Shown here: piece by piece, positions 1 to 7,735 of the stretch
Numbering within the stretch: the stretch's first letter is position 1
How the letters are laid out: the number at the start of each line of letters is the position of its first letter
DNA from: Anaerolineae bacterium
GTDB lineage: Bacteria; Chloroflexota; Anaerolineae; Aggregatilineales; Phototrophicaceae
DNA: 56,615 bases
Direction of reading: 5' to 3'
NCBI GenBank assembly: GCA_022825675.1
Contig: JAJDWK010000044.1
Location: forward strand, 1-56,615
Program-made: the position numbers and the translations under genes
Notes under the pieces: generated by a model
What the model saw: only the letters and a program-made list of their open reading frames with translations
Databases searched by the model: none
Told to the model about the DNA's origin: nothing

Positions 1-224
1 TGATGGTTCACCGACAACTGACGGGCGATACGCCGCATATTCATGCCATCGGCATGTAAACGGATTGCCTGCCGCCGCATCTCTTCTGGATAGCCGCGTT
101 CTTTGGGCTCAGGCGTATAGCGCCTTTGGCAGAGCTTGCACTGGAAACGTTGGCTGCCCACTTTAGTGTGACCAGCTTTGATCTGATTTTCTGCACTGTG
201 GCAGTGAGGACATTTTGGATTCAT
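1..224 (-). CDS. IS1-like transposase N-terminal part (InsA-type), cut by the window edge
   Basis: Reading the minus strand from the ATG at 224 gives an open frame that runs off the window (74 codons visible). It begins MNPKCPHCHS and has a CPHC...CKLC zinc ribbon (Cys at about residues 5, 8, 30 and 33) followed by a basic helix-turn-helix (RRIARQLSVNH). This zinc-ribbon plus HTH layout is that of InsA, the DNA-binding part of IS1-family transposases. The catalytic InsB part would lie outside the window. A zinc-ribbon HTH regulator is the alternative. Confidence 0.6.
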   Translation of the reverse strand, partial: MNPKCPHCHSAENQIKAGHTKVGSQRFQCKLCQRRYTPEPKERGYPEEMRRQAIRLHADGMNMRRIARQLSVNH

Positions 225-260
225 CCCTATACTATACAACAATATCCGAAAAGACACTGA

Positions 261-292
261 ATTAGACACTCCCTCTTGGGGGAGTGTCTAAT
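261..292. repeat. Perfect 13-bp inverted repeat next to the IS1-like gene
   Basis: ATTAGACACTCCC is followed by a 6-base loop and its exact reverse complement. The motif AGACACT also occurs just before it (about 252-258). It lies 36 bases upstream of the transposase ATG, so it may be a terminal or subterminal element of the insertion sequence, or a transcription barrier at its edge. Confidence 0.6.
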
Positions 293-549
293 ATTGTGGA
301 TATAGTTCTCTCAGCAAACACACAGATTCAACGACGAGTCACCCTTCTCCGTTGATACGGGGAAGGGCCGGGGATGGGGTAGAAAAAGATGTCCCCTCGT
401 CAGCGTCTTGCCACGCCAGGGCAATCGCCCCTGCTGATGGGATGCGGGGCGCGCCCGCCAGGGATAAATGTCGGCGCATACTTCGCTAGCGCCCAAGCGC
501 CAGTGTTGTAAAATCGAAAGTGTCGCTAAGGTATCCCACTTGGACTGGC
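293..549. other. Non-coding stretch with a CCCCATCCC-type repeat remnant
   Basis: No convincing gene. Around 340-395 there is a G-rich stretch (CTTCTCC...GGAAGGGCCGGGGATGGGG) resembling the inside of the repeat elements at 26183 and 44090, so probably a decayed copy. A possible -10 (TAAAAT, 509-514) would start transcription near 521, upstream of the ATG at 550. Confidence 0.4.
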
Positions 550-2646
550 ATGGCTGTCGAGCTGGAAGCTCTGGTTGGGCATTTATACATCGTTGGCGGG
601 CGCGTCATCAATGTCACGCCGCCCGGGGCTTTGGTCGAGATTGCGCCACCCACAGCCGCCCGCGGGCGCGAGGGCGATACCTTCTTCATCTTGATTGTGC
701 CCTCCGGCACCATCGCGCCGACCACATTTTATGAGCAACTGGCGCAATTGGCGGCGGAGCGCTACTTCAGCATGGGCGGCAGCGTTACCATCGCCCTGCA
801 CACCATGTTTCAGCTGATAAATCGCAACCTCTATGACCACAACCGCCAGCACAGCGACGCCCAACAGCAATTCGAGACCAGTTTAATCGCCGCCGTTTTG
901 CGCGAAGATGATTTATATGTCGCCCGCGTAGGACCTGTCGTCTCTGTCTTGCAGACATCGGGTTATACATTGCCCTTCCCGGAAGACTTGAGCGATGACG
1001 AGCAGCTTTTCAGCACGCCCCTGGGCTTGCTGCCGGAGCCGGAAATCACCAAGATGAACTATGCGGTCAACGCCGGCAGCCGCCTCGTGCTTTCTGACGC
1101 CAACTTGGTGGACCTGCCCAGCGACCGCTTGACGAGCATCTTGCTGGAGAGCGATATCGAAACGGTGCTGCAGAATTTGCGGCGCGCCCTCAAAATCCAA
1201 AGCCAATTGATGCTGGTGGAATTTGTGCCGCCGGAATATGACGGACCGGTGCTGGCGGCGCCGGGCACATCATCGCAAGAGGTGGCGGCGCGGCTGGGCG
1301 ATGCCCGCAGCCAAATGGAAGCGGGCGCGCCGGCGCTGCCGCAGCGCGGGGATTTCGGCGGGCTGCTGCGCTGGGGCTTGGCGCGGCTGGCGGGGCAGGT
1401 GGCGGCGCTGCTCTTTTTCTTCGGCGATCTCTTTCAGCGCTTTTTCCCCCTGCCAGAGGCGGCGCCCGCGCGCCGTTTTTCCTCCGGCACCTTGATACTG
1501 ACGGTGCTTTTGATTCCCCTGCTCATCGTCAGCGTTGTCGTTCTGTCTTGGGTATCCAACTTGGGCGAGACCGAATTTGAGCAATGCCTGGGGGATTTGC
1601 AGAATGCCGCCAACCTGGCGCGCTCAATTGATTCTGGCAACCGCCGCAGCATCATCTCCGCCTGGAACGGCACATTAACCGTCACCGCCGCCTGTGAAAA
1701 CTTGCGCCCGGAGGACCCGACGGTCGCCTCAATCCGTCAAGAAGCGCAATCGATGCTGGATACCTTCAACAATGTGAAGCGGCGTGCCGCCACGCCTGTC
1801 ACCAATTTTGAAAATGCGGAGATTACGCGCCTGCGCCTGCAAGGCACGGATATGTACGCGCTGGACGAGCGCAACGGCTTGGTCTATCGCATCAAACTTT
1901 CTGATGATGGCAGCGTACCCCTGCGGCAAGAGCCGGTGTCCCTCATGCGTTTGGGCGCGTCCCATCAGGGATTTACCATCGGGCGCATCGCCGATATCGC
2001 TTTTGACGACCAATCGGGCGATTTGGCGATGCTGGACGAAAAGGGCACACTCATGCGCTGCGCGCCCCAGCTGATATTCAATTGCGATGTGCAGCGCGTG
2101 CTTGATGCCGACAACTGGGAGAAGCCCATCGCCCTCGTCATCTGGGCGCGGCGCTTATACATTCTCGATAGCGAAGGCGGGCAAATCTGGCGTTATGACG
2201 CCTCGGGCAGCAGTTATGTCAGCGCCCCGCGGGAGTACTTCGCCGGCACCGCCAAGCCGAACTTGCGCAATGTGGTTGATTTCACGATTAACGCCGCTGG
2301 CGATGTCTTTGTTTTGTACGCCGACGGCGTGATGAAGCGCTATGTCGGCGGCAATGAGCAGGGCTTCGCTTTCAGCGGCTTCAACGAAGGCAGCGAGCCC
2401 AATGTCGTCTTGACCGAAGGCTTCTACCTCAACGACAGTCTCATCGCGCCGGGCTTTTATCTCATCAGCCGCCGCTCGCGCACTATCTTCGAGACGACAG
2501 CGGCGGGCACCTTTATGGACAGCTTCCAAGCCTATGACCAGGACAAGCTGGCGTTGATGTCGGCGGTGGTCGCCTACCCGGAGCTGAACCTGCTCTATGT
2601 CGCCTCGGGCAATACCATCTTCCGCATGGATATGGATTTCCAGTAG
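550..2646 (+). CDS. Membrane protein: divergent PP2C-like N-terminal domain, one TM segment, beta-propeller-like C-terminal domain
   Basis: 698 residues. An in-frame GTG at 520 would add 10 residues, but the conserved-looking sequence begins at the ATG at 550 and a possible -10 lies at 509. Residues about 1-225 read like a degenerate PP2C phosphatase fold (GDTFFILIVPSG; SRLVLSDANLVDLP in place of the usual SDG motif), lacking clear metal-binding aspartates, so probably not a phosphatase. A low-complexity linker and amphipathic stretch precede a strong TM helix at about 313-335. The rest (about 420-698) alternates short beta-type repeats such as DMYALDERNGLVYRI and RLYILDSEGGQIWRY, typical of a propeller. 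Function unknown; the propeller is likely extracytoplasmic. Confidence 0.75.
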   Translation: MAVELEALVGHLYIVGGRVINVTPPGALVEIAPPTAARGREGDTFFILIVPSGTIAPTTFYEQLAQLAAERYFSMGGSVTIALHTMFQLINRNLYDHNRQHSDAQQQFETSLIAAVLREDDLYVARVGPVVSVLQTSGYTLPFPEDLSDDEQLFSTPLGLLPEPEITKMNYAVNAGSRLVLSDANLVDLPSDRLTSILLESDIETVLQNLRRALKIQSQLMLVEFVPPEYDGPVLAAPGTSSQEVAARLGDARSQMEAGAPALPQRGDFGGLLRWGLARLAGQVAALLFFFGDLFQRFFPLPEAAPARRFSSGTLILTVLLIPLLIVSVVVLSWVSNLGETEFEQCLGDLQNAANLARSIDSGNRRSIISAWNGTLTVTAACENLRPEDPTVASIRQEAQSMLDTFNNVKRRAATPVTNFENAEITRLRLQGTDMYALDERNGLVYRIKLSDDGSVPLRQEPVSLMRLGASHQGFTIGRIADIAFDDQSGDLAMLDEKGTLMRCAPQLIFNCDVQRVLDADNWEKPIALVIWARRLYILDSEGGQIWRYDASGSSYVSAPREYFAGTAKPNLRNVVDFTINAAGDVFVLYADGVMKRYVGGNEQGFAFSGFNEGSEPNVVLTEGFYLNDSLIAPGFYLISRRSRTIFETTAAGTFMDSFQAYDQDKLALMSAVVAYPELNLLYVASGNTIFRMDMDFQ

Positions 2647-2702
2647 GGGCGGGCGCGGCAGCGCCGTTAGACATACGCAAGGAAACTGTCACATCCGCTT
2701 TA

Positions 2703-2756
2703 GCTTTTGCGCCCACACTAAGCAAAAGCGCTGGAGAGCGGCAGCGCCGGCTCTCC
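2703..2756 (+). terminator. Two consecutive stem-loops between genes
   Basis: GCTTTTGC pairs with GCAAAAGC (2703-2710/2722-2729), then GGAGAGC pairs with GCTCTCC (2733-2739/2750-2756). No T-run follows. They may end transcription of the upstream gene or shield the mRNA of the next, whose ribosome site AGGAGG is at 2771. Confidence 0.35.
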
Positions 2757-2785
2757 ATTCCCAATTTCTGAGGAGGAAAAACCGC

Positions 2786-4798
2786 ATGAAGAAGCTGATG
2801 ATTCTGCTGCTGCTTCTCTTGGCATTTGGCAGCATCGCAAGCGCGCAGACACCAAAAGAGCGCTTTGAAGGGCAATCGCCAGCGCCAGAATTCCCCGCCG
2901 GGCTCGATTGGATAAATGTCGAGAACCCGCTGACGATGCAGGGTTTGCTCGGCAAAATTGTCATCTTCGATTTTTGGACTTACGGCTGCATCAACTGCCT
3001 GCATATTATCCCGATTTTGGAGCAGGTGGAGCAGAAATACGCCGAAGAAGTGGTTGTCATCGGCGTGCATTCGGCAAAGTTTGAAAACGAAGGCGAGACC
3101 GAAAATCTGCGCCAAATCGTGCAGCGTTATGGCGTGCACCATCCCGTAGTCAACGACAATCAATTCGCCATTTGGAACACTTATGGCGTGCGCGCCTGGC
3201 CCACCACCGTCATCATCGACCCGCTTGGGCGCGGCGTCATCCGCCAATCGGGCGAAATCCCCTTCCAAACTTTCGACAACTACCTCTCCGCCATGGTCGC
3301 CTATTATGACGAGCTTGACCCCAACATCATCGACCGGCAGCCGCTTGAGCTGGCATTGGAAGGCGCGGGCGACCCCGGTACGCCGCTGCTATTCCCGGGC
3401 AAGGTGCTGGCGGATGAAGCGAGCAGCCGCCTCTTCATCGCCGACAGCAGCCACAATCGTATCGTCATCGCTGACCTGGAAAGCCATGCGGTGCTGGACA
3501 TCATCGGCTCTTCACGGCGCGGCTTCGCCGATGGCGATTTTGACAGCGCCCGCTTCGATAAGCCGCAGGGCATGGCGCTGGATGGCGACTTGCTTTATAT
3601 CGCCGATGTCAACAACCATGCGCTGCGCCTGGCGGATTTGGCGGCGCGCGAGGTGATGACCCTGGCGGGCAATGGCAGCATGGGCACCAGCCGCCTCCCC
3701 TTCGGCGTGCCCAACACTAATCCGCTGGGTATTTCCCTGCGCAGCCCCTGGGATGTGGAGCTGGATGATGCCGGCAAGCTGCATATCGCCATGGCGGGCA
3801 CGCATCAGCTCTATATCTATGAGCCAGCGACTGGCGCGCTCTATCCATCAGTCGGCAATGGGCGGGAAGCCAACTTAAACGGCGTCAGCCTGGCGGCTAG
3901 CGAGCTGGCGCAGCCCAGCGGGCTCTATTATGCCGGCGGCGGCAAATTGTATTTCGCCGACAGCGAATCCAGCACCATCCGCCTGGCGGATTTCAGCCAG
4001 GGCCTCGTTACGGTTGTCGCTGGCACCACCGACAACAGCCTCTTTGACTTTGGCGATGTGGATGGCGCATTGGGCAGCAACCGCTTGCAGCATGCCCTGG
4101 GCGTTGATGGCGCGCGCAATGGCGATATCTATATCGCCGATACCTACAACAGCCGCATCAAAGTTATACGCGCCGGCGAGACCAGCACCCATACTGTCTT
4201 CGGCTTGGGCGGGCAGGGCGGCTACCGCGATGGTGACGCCAGCGCCGCCGAGTTTGATGAGCCCGGCGGCATCAGCTATGCGGCGGGCGCGCTTTATGTG
4301 GCGGATACCAACAACCATGTCATCCGCAGCATTGACTTGGGAACCGGCATCGTGGATACGCTGGAATTCAGCAATCCCGAAGCGCTTGTCATCGACCGCG
4401 AGGCGCTGACGCTGGTGGGCGGCAATCGGGCGGAAAACGAAGTTATCAACCTCGACTTGCAGCTGCTCGCCCCCAGCAATGGCAGCCTCGATTTGAGCTT
4501 TATCCTGCCGGACGACTACAAGATCAACCCGCTGATTGACAGCCTGCTTGAGCTGACAGCGCACGATGGCATGTCCACGAGTTTCACCATCGAGGATCTC
4601 AACCAGAGCATGCCGATTGTATTCAGCGAGGGCAAAGGCAAATACACCGCTGACCTTACCCTGTATTACTGCCGCGAAGGCGAAGAGGCGCTCTGCTTCA
4701 TCGAGACGCGAACTTGGGCGATTCCCTACGAAGCGGGCGATTTTAGCGACCGCACTTCTGTAACGCTGTATTTGAATGTGCCCGCGCCGAACCTGTAG
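2786..4798 (+). CDS. NHLRC2-like secreted thioredoxin-fold/NHL-repeat protein
   Basis: 670 residues. The frame is open further upstream, but the start is set by AGGAGG at 2771-2776 and the signal peptide MKKLMILLLLLLAFGSIASA. A TlpA/DipZ-like thioredoxin domain (about 35-165) has CINC (Cys68, Cys71) and cis-Pro139 in AWPT. About 195-560 are NHL propeller repeats (LFIADSSHNRIV, LYIADVNNHALR, IYIADTYNSRIK, LYVADTNNHVIR). The last about 90 residues are a beta domain. This Trx + NHL + beta order is that of animal NHLRC2 and its bacterial homologues, at near full length. It should act outside the membrane, perhaps as a thiol oxidoreductase; substrate unknown. Confidence 0.85.
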   Translation: MKKLMILLLLLLAFGSIASAQTPKERFEGQSPAPEFPAGLDWINVENPLTMQGLLGKIVIFDFWTYGCINCLHIIPILEQVEQKYAEEVVVIGVHSAKFENEGETENLRQIVQRYGVHHPVVNDNQFAIWNTYGVRAWPTTVIIDPLGRGVIRQSGEIPFQTFDNYLSAMVAYYDELDPNIIDRQPLELALEGAGDPGTPLLFPGKVLADEASSRLFIADSSHNRIVIADLESHAVLDIIGSSRRGFADGDFDSARFDKPQGMALDGDLLYIADVNNHALRLADLAAREVMTLAGNGSMGTSRLPFGVPNTNPLGISLRSPWDVELDDAGKLHIAMAGTHQLYIYEPATGALYPSVGNGREANLNGVSLAASELAQPSGLYYAGGGKLYFADSESSTIRLADFSQGLVTVVAGTTDNSLFDFGDVDGALGSNRLQHALGVDGARNGDIYIADTYNSRIKVIRAGETSTHTVFGLGGQGGYRDGDASAAEFDEPGGISYAAGALYVADTNNHVIRSIDLGTGIVDTLEFSNPEALVIDREALTLVGGNRAENEVINLDLQLLAPSNGSLDLSFILPDDYKINPLIDSLLELTAHDGMSTSFTIEDLNQSMPIVFSEGKGKYTADLTLYYCREGEEALCFIETRTWAIPYEAGDFSDRTSVTLYLNVPAPNL

Positions 4799-4818
4799 AG
4801 TGCGTATTGGCGGCGCAA

Positions 4819-4841
4819 AAGGGCGAGCCCGGCTCGCCCTT
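4819..4841. terminator. Bidirectional terminator-like palindrome between convergent genes
   Basis: AAGGGCGAGCC followed by C and then its exact reverse complement, an 11-bp stem, lies between two genes pointing at each other. The core GGGCGAGCC...GGCTCGCCC is the same palindrome as in the repeats at 26183 and 56460, so a dispersed repeat seems to serve as terminator. Confidence 0.55.
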
Positions 4842-4861
4842 GCACATTCCCATTGCCTGCT

Positions 4862-5836
4862 TTAGCGCGCGCCGATAGTGATCTTGCCTGCTTGCAGCGC
4901 GCCGCCGCGCACAAACTCTATGGACACGGTCGCGCCGATTTCCAGCTGCTGCAAGAGATTTTGCAGCCCGTCAATGTCTTGAAGCGGCTGCCCGTCCAAC
5001 GCCGTCACGATATCGCCCACCAGCATGCCCGCGGCTGCCGCCGGGCTGTCGGCTTCGACTGACACTATCAGCAAGCCCGCTGCCCGCTTTAATGTTTCCG
5101 CGGCGGCGGCGGGCAATTGCGCCATTTGCAAGCCCGTGCCCAGGTAACCGCTGCGGATTTCGCCATGTTCTTCCAAGGCGGCTACCGAGCGCGACAGCGC
5201 CGCGACGGGTATCGCCAGGCTGAAGCCACCTCCGAAACCGGAAGTAGTCATGCCATGGACCTTTCCATCGACGCCGAGGAGGGCGCCGCCGGAAAAACCG
5301 GGGTACATGGTGAGGTCGACGCGGATGAGGCCGCCGCCGCCCCGCATGATGCGTTTTTGCCATTGTCTGCGTTTCCTTCCTGGACCGCGCTGTGGTCCCT
5401 TGCCTTTCAAAGCTGCGCGCCGGGCATGCCGCCGCGGGCGGCTCTCAGCGCCATCTGGCAAGCCCGCCACGATGCCATGCGCCGCGCGGATTCCCTGCCG
5501 CGGCCGCGCCAGCGCCAAGGCGAGCGCGCCCACACGCAGGCTGTCGGCTTCCGCCCAGGCGGCAGGAGTCAGCCCGCCATCAACCGCCAGCAGCGCCAGG
5601 TCCCGCCGCGGGTCGCGCCCGAGGAGCTGGGCGGGCACACGCTCGCCCGCCGCGGTGCCGATGTGAATGTGCTCATCCGTTTCCACGACATGGTTGGCGG
5701 TCACGATGAGCTTGTCCGTCCAGGCGATGCCGCTGGCGGGCAGGCGCCGCCGCGCTTCTACGCGCAGCAGGCTCTCGGCGGCACCTGCCACCAAATCCGC
5801 CAAGCCCTGCGAAAATTGCTTTAAGTGAGTATCCAC
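4862..5836 (-). CDS. HtrA/DegP-like serine protease with C-terminal PDZ domain, no signal peptide
   Basis: 324 residues. Trypsin-fold catalytic triad visible as His49 (TANHVV), Asp79 (RRDLALL) and Ser182 (PGFSGGALL; most family members have GNSGGPL). A PDZ domain covers about 228-320 (GYLGTGLQM; DSPAAAAGMLVGDIVTALDG). There is no signal peptide or TM anchor, so it is probably cytoplasmic, unlike classical DegP/HtrA. Residues about 132-166 are an unusual Arg/Lys-rich insertion (ESRPRRHARR, GRKRRQWQKR) between the Asp and Ser parts of the protease domain. Single gene, convergent with the NHLRC2-like gene. Confidence 0.8.
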   Translation of the reverse strand: MDTHLKQFSQGLADLVAGAAESLLRVEARRRLPASGIAWTDKLIVTANHVVETDEHIHIGTAAGERVPAQLLGRDPRRDLALLAVDGGLTPAAWAEADSLRVGALALALARPRQGIRAAHGIVAGLPDGAESRPRRHARRAALKGKGPQRGPGRKRRQWQKRIMRGGGGLIRVDLTMYPGFSGGALLGVDGKVHGMTTSGFGGGFSLAIPVAALSRSVAALEEHGEIRSGYLGTGLQMAQLPAAAAETLKRAAGLLIVSVEADSPAAAAGMLVGDIVTALDGQPLQDIDGLQNLLQQLEIGATVSIEFVRGGALQAGKITIGAR

Positions 5837-5965
5837 TGCGTTCTCCTTTATTACATTCGATGCTTCTATTCTGCGCCGAATTGCCGCGCCCCGCTATTAG
5901 ACCTTCGGCGAGGCGCAGCCTGGAAATATGGGCAGGGCGGCGCGCCAGCAGAGCCATCACGGGCG

Positions 5966-6045
5966 AAGATTCAACAGAGATTTTCCACCAGGTACACCGA
6001 GAAAAATGAGAAAACCTCTGTGTCTCTGTGGTAAATTACTATTTG
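5966..6045. repeat. CACCGAG/CACAGAG-family dispersed repeat copy
   Basis: Diverged copy: AACAGAGATTTTCCACCAG, GTACACCGAGAAAAATGAG, then CTCTGTGTCTCTGTGGTAAA. The arms are roughly inverted. It lies in the intergenic space upstream of the DMT transporter; the rest of 5837-6118 shows nothing else. Confidence 0.6.
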
Positions 6046-6118
6046 AAGCCATTGTCCTGACGCAATTCCCACTCTCTTTCAAGTCCGCGCCTGTCTGCTA
6101 CAATCACCGCTTGATGCC

Positions 6119-7033
6119 ATGCTGGGGAGCGATGCTTTGTCTTTGACGCAACTGGCGGCTTTGGTCGCGCTCGGCGCTATCTGGGGCGCGTCCTATATTT
6201 TCATTCGGGTGGCGGTGGAGCCGTTTGGTCCCGTCCCGCTGATGTTCCTGCGGGTGGCGCTGTCGGCGGCAATTCTGCTTGCCTTTGCGCGCTGGCGGCG
6301 CATCCCCCTGGATATCCGCCGCCATTGGCGCCGCTATCTGCTGCTGGGGGCGCTGTCTTCCGCCGTGCCCTTCACGCTGATAGGCTGGGCGGAGCTGACA
6401 GTTACGGCATCAATGGCGGCGATTTTGATGTCAACGACGCCGCTTTTTGCGACGCTGCTGGCGGCGCTGGCGCTGGGCGAGCCGCTGACCATCGCCAAGT
6501 TGATTGGCGGCGCGCTAGGCATGCTCGGCGTTACGCTGACCGTGGGCGGCAGCAGCCTGGAGCTTACTGCCGATGTCCTGCTGGCGACGGGCGCGCTGCT
6601 GGCGGCGACCCTATGTTATGCCCTGGGCGGCGTCTATGCCAAACGCAGCTTCGCCGGTGTCAACTCCCTGTCGCTATCGACCGGGCAGCTTCTCGGCTCG
6701 TCATGTGTTTTGGCACCAGTCGCCCTGATACGCCCGCCGCAGCATGAGCTTTCCGGCATCGCCATCGCCGCTTTGCTGGCGCTGGTGCTGCTCTGCACCG
6801 CGCTCGCCTATCAGCTCTATTATTATCTCATCATCAGCGCGGGACCGACGCAAGCGCTGACCGTCACCTTGCTAGTGCCGATATTTGGCGTTGGCTGGGG
6901 GGCGCTGCTGCTGGGGGAGAGCATCAGCGCCGGCATGCTTGCCGGCTTGCTGATTGTCTTGCTAAGTGTAGGCTTGGTAACGGGCATGATCGCCCCCGCC
7001 AGCAAACGGCGGCGCGCTATCATGCCTTCTTGA
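6119..7033 (+). CDS. EamA/DMT-family permease (10 TM)
   Basis: 304 residues. Two consecutive EamA repeats: N-terminal ALGAIWGASYIFIRVAVEP with FLRVALSAAILL, then a second half beginning near GALLAATLCYALGGVYAKRS. Ten hydrophobic segments are visible, and the short basic tail ASKRRRAIMPS is presumably cytoplasmic. The family exports or exchanges small metabolites (amino acids, nucleosides); substrate cannot be told. Single gene, convergent with the ferredoxin gene, whose end is only 10 bases away. Confidence 0.85.
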   Translation: MLGSDALSLTQLAALVALGAIWGASYIFIRVAVEPFGPVPLMFLRVALSAAILLAFARWRRIPLDIRRHWRRYLLLGALSSAVPFTLIGWAELTVTASMAAILMSTTPLFATLLAALALGEPLTIAKLIGGALGMLGVTLTVGGSSLELTADVLLATGALLAATLCYALGGVYAKRSFAGVNSLSLSTGQLLGSSCVLAPVALIRPPQHELSGIAIAALLALVLLCTALAYQLYYYLIISAGPTQALTVTLLVPIFGVGWGALLLGESISAGMLAGLLIVLLSVGLVTGMIAPASKRRRAIMPS

Positions 7034-7043
7034 ATGGGAAGCG

Positions 7044-7397
7044 CTACATATTCAGCGCGTCATAGCCCGGACCCTGAGTGAAGAAATCGTAATTCGGCTG
7101 GATGTCCGGCGTCAAGTCGATGATGTCGCCCTCTTCGTGTTCGATTATTACTTTGGTATCGAAGGGCAGCCGCTCTTGCCCCTCCATCATCTCGTATTCG
7201 GTGGGGACTTCTTCTTCCACAAAGATAGCTTCGAAGGGGCATTCGGGGATGCAAGCGCCGCAATCGATGCAGGTATCGGGATCGATAAAATACCAGGGCC
7301 ATTCGTTCTCCGGCTTGCCGGCGATGATACATTCGACGGGGCAAACCTCGACACAGGCGCCATCTCTCAAGCACAGACTCGTGATGATATGCGTCAT
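7044..7397 (-). CDS. Ferredoxin with two Fe-S cluster motifs
   Basis: 117 residues. Eight cysteines: C9-x5-C15-x3-C19-x3-C23 (LCLRDGACVEVCPVEC) and C43-x2-C46-x2-C49-x3-C53 followed by Pro (CIDCGACIPECP). The second is a standard [4Fe-4S] motif. The first resembles the [3Fe-4S]/[4Fe-4S] site of FdxA-type seven- and eight-iron ferredoxins but with shorter spacing. An acidic tail (EEEVPTEYEMMEGQE) may bind redox partners. Likely a soluble cytoplasmic electron carrier. Confidence 0.9.
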   Translation of the reverse strand: MTHIITSLCLRDGACVEVCPVECIIAGKPENEWPWYFIDPDTCIDCGACIPECPFEAIFVEEEVPTEYEMMEGQERLPFDTKVIIEHEEGDIIDLTPDIQPNYDFFTQGPGYDALNM

Positions 7398-7639
7398 TTG
7401 CCGTCTCCTTGTCGTTTCGCCTCGCTAAACTGACGCTGTTGCAAGGGAAAACTTACTTGCCTCTTGACTCTAGCGCTATGCTAGCGCAGTTCCGCTTTTG
7501 TGGCTACTGTTGATGTCTTATTCTAGCAGGCATTTCTGTCAGAAATAAGTTGCAAATTCTGGGCGCGTGGCAAGCGCCGCCGACTATTCCAGCGCCATGC
7601 CGCTTCTGCTATACTTGCGGGCAGTAAAAGCTGAAAGCC

Positions 7640-7712
7640 GCTCCAGTAGCTCAGGGGATAGAGCATTGGTTTCCTAAACCAAGTGCCGCAGGTTCGAATC
7701 CTGCCTGGAGCA
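7640..7712 (+). tRNA. tRNA-Arg (anticodon CCU)
   Basis: Full cloverleaf: acceptor GCTCCAG/CTGGAGC (7640-7646/7705-7711), anticodon stem TTGGT/ACCAA around loop TTCCTAA with anticodon CCT at 7673-7675, T-arm GCAGG-TTCGAAT-CCTGC. CCA is not encoded. A -10-like TATACT lies at 7611-7616 with only a weak -35 (TTCCAG) 17 bases before it. Reads AGG codons. Confidence 0.95.
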
Positions 7713-7735
7713 CAATAACGGCGTCATTCCCATTC

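Noticed and set aside
311..496. Minus-strand 61-residue open frame
   Set aside because: Low-complexity translation across a G-rich repeat remnant, no ribosome site.
520..549. GTG start 10 codons upstream of the first CDS
   Set aside because: A possible -10 at 509-514 would leave no leader; the conserved-looking protein begins at the ATG at 550.
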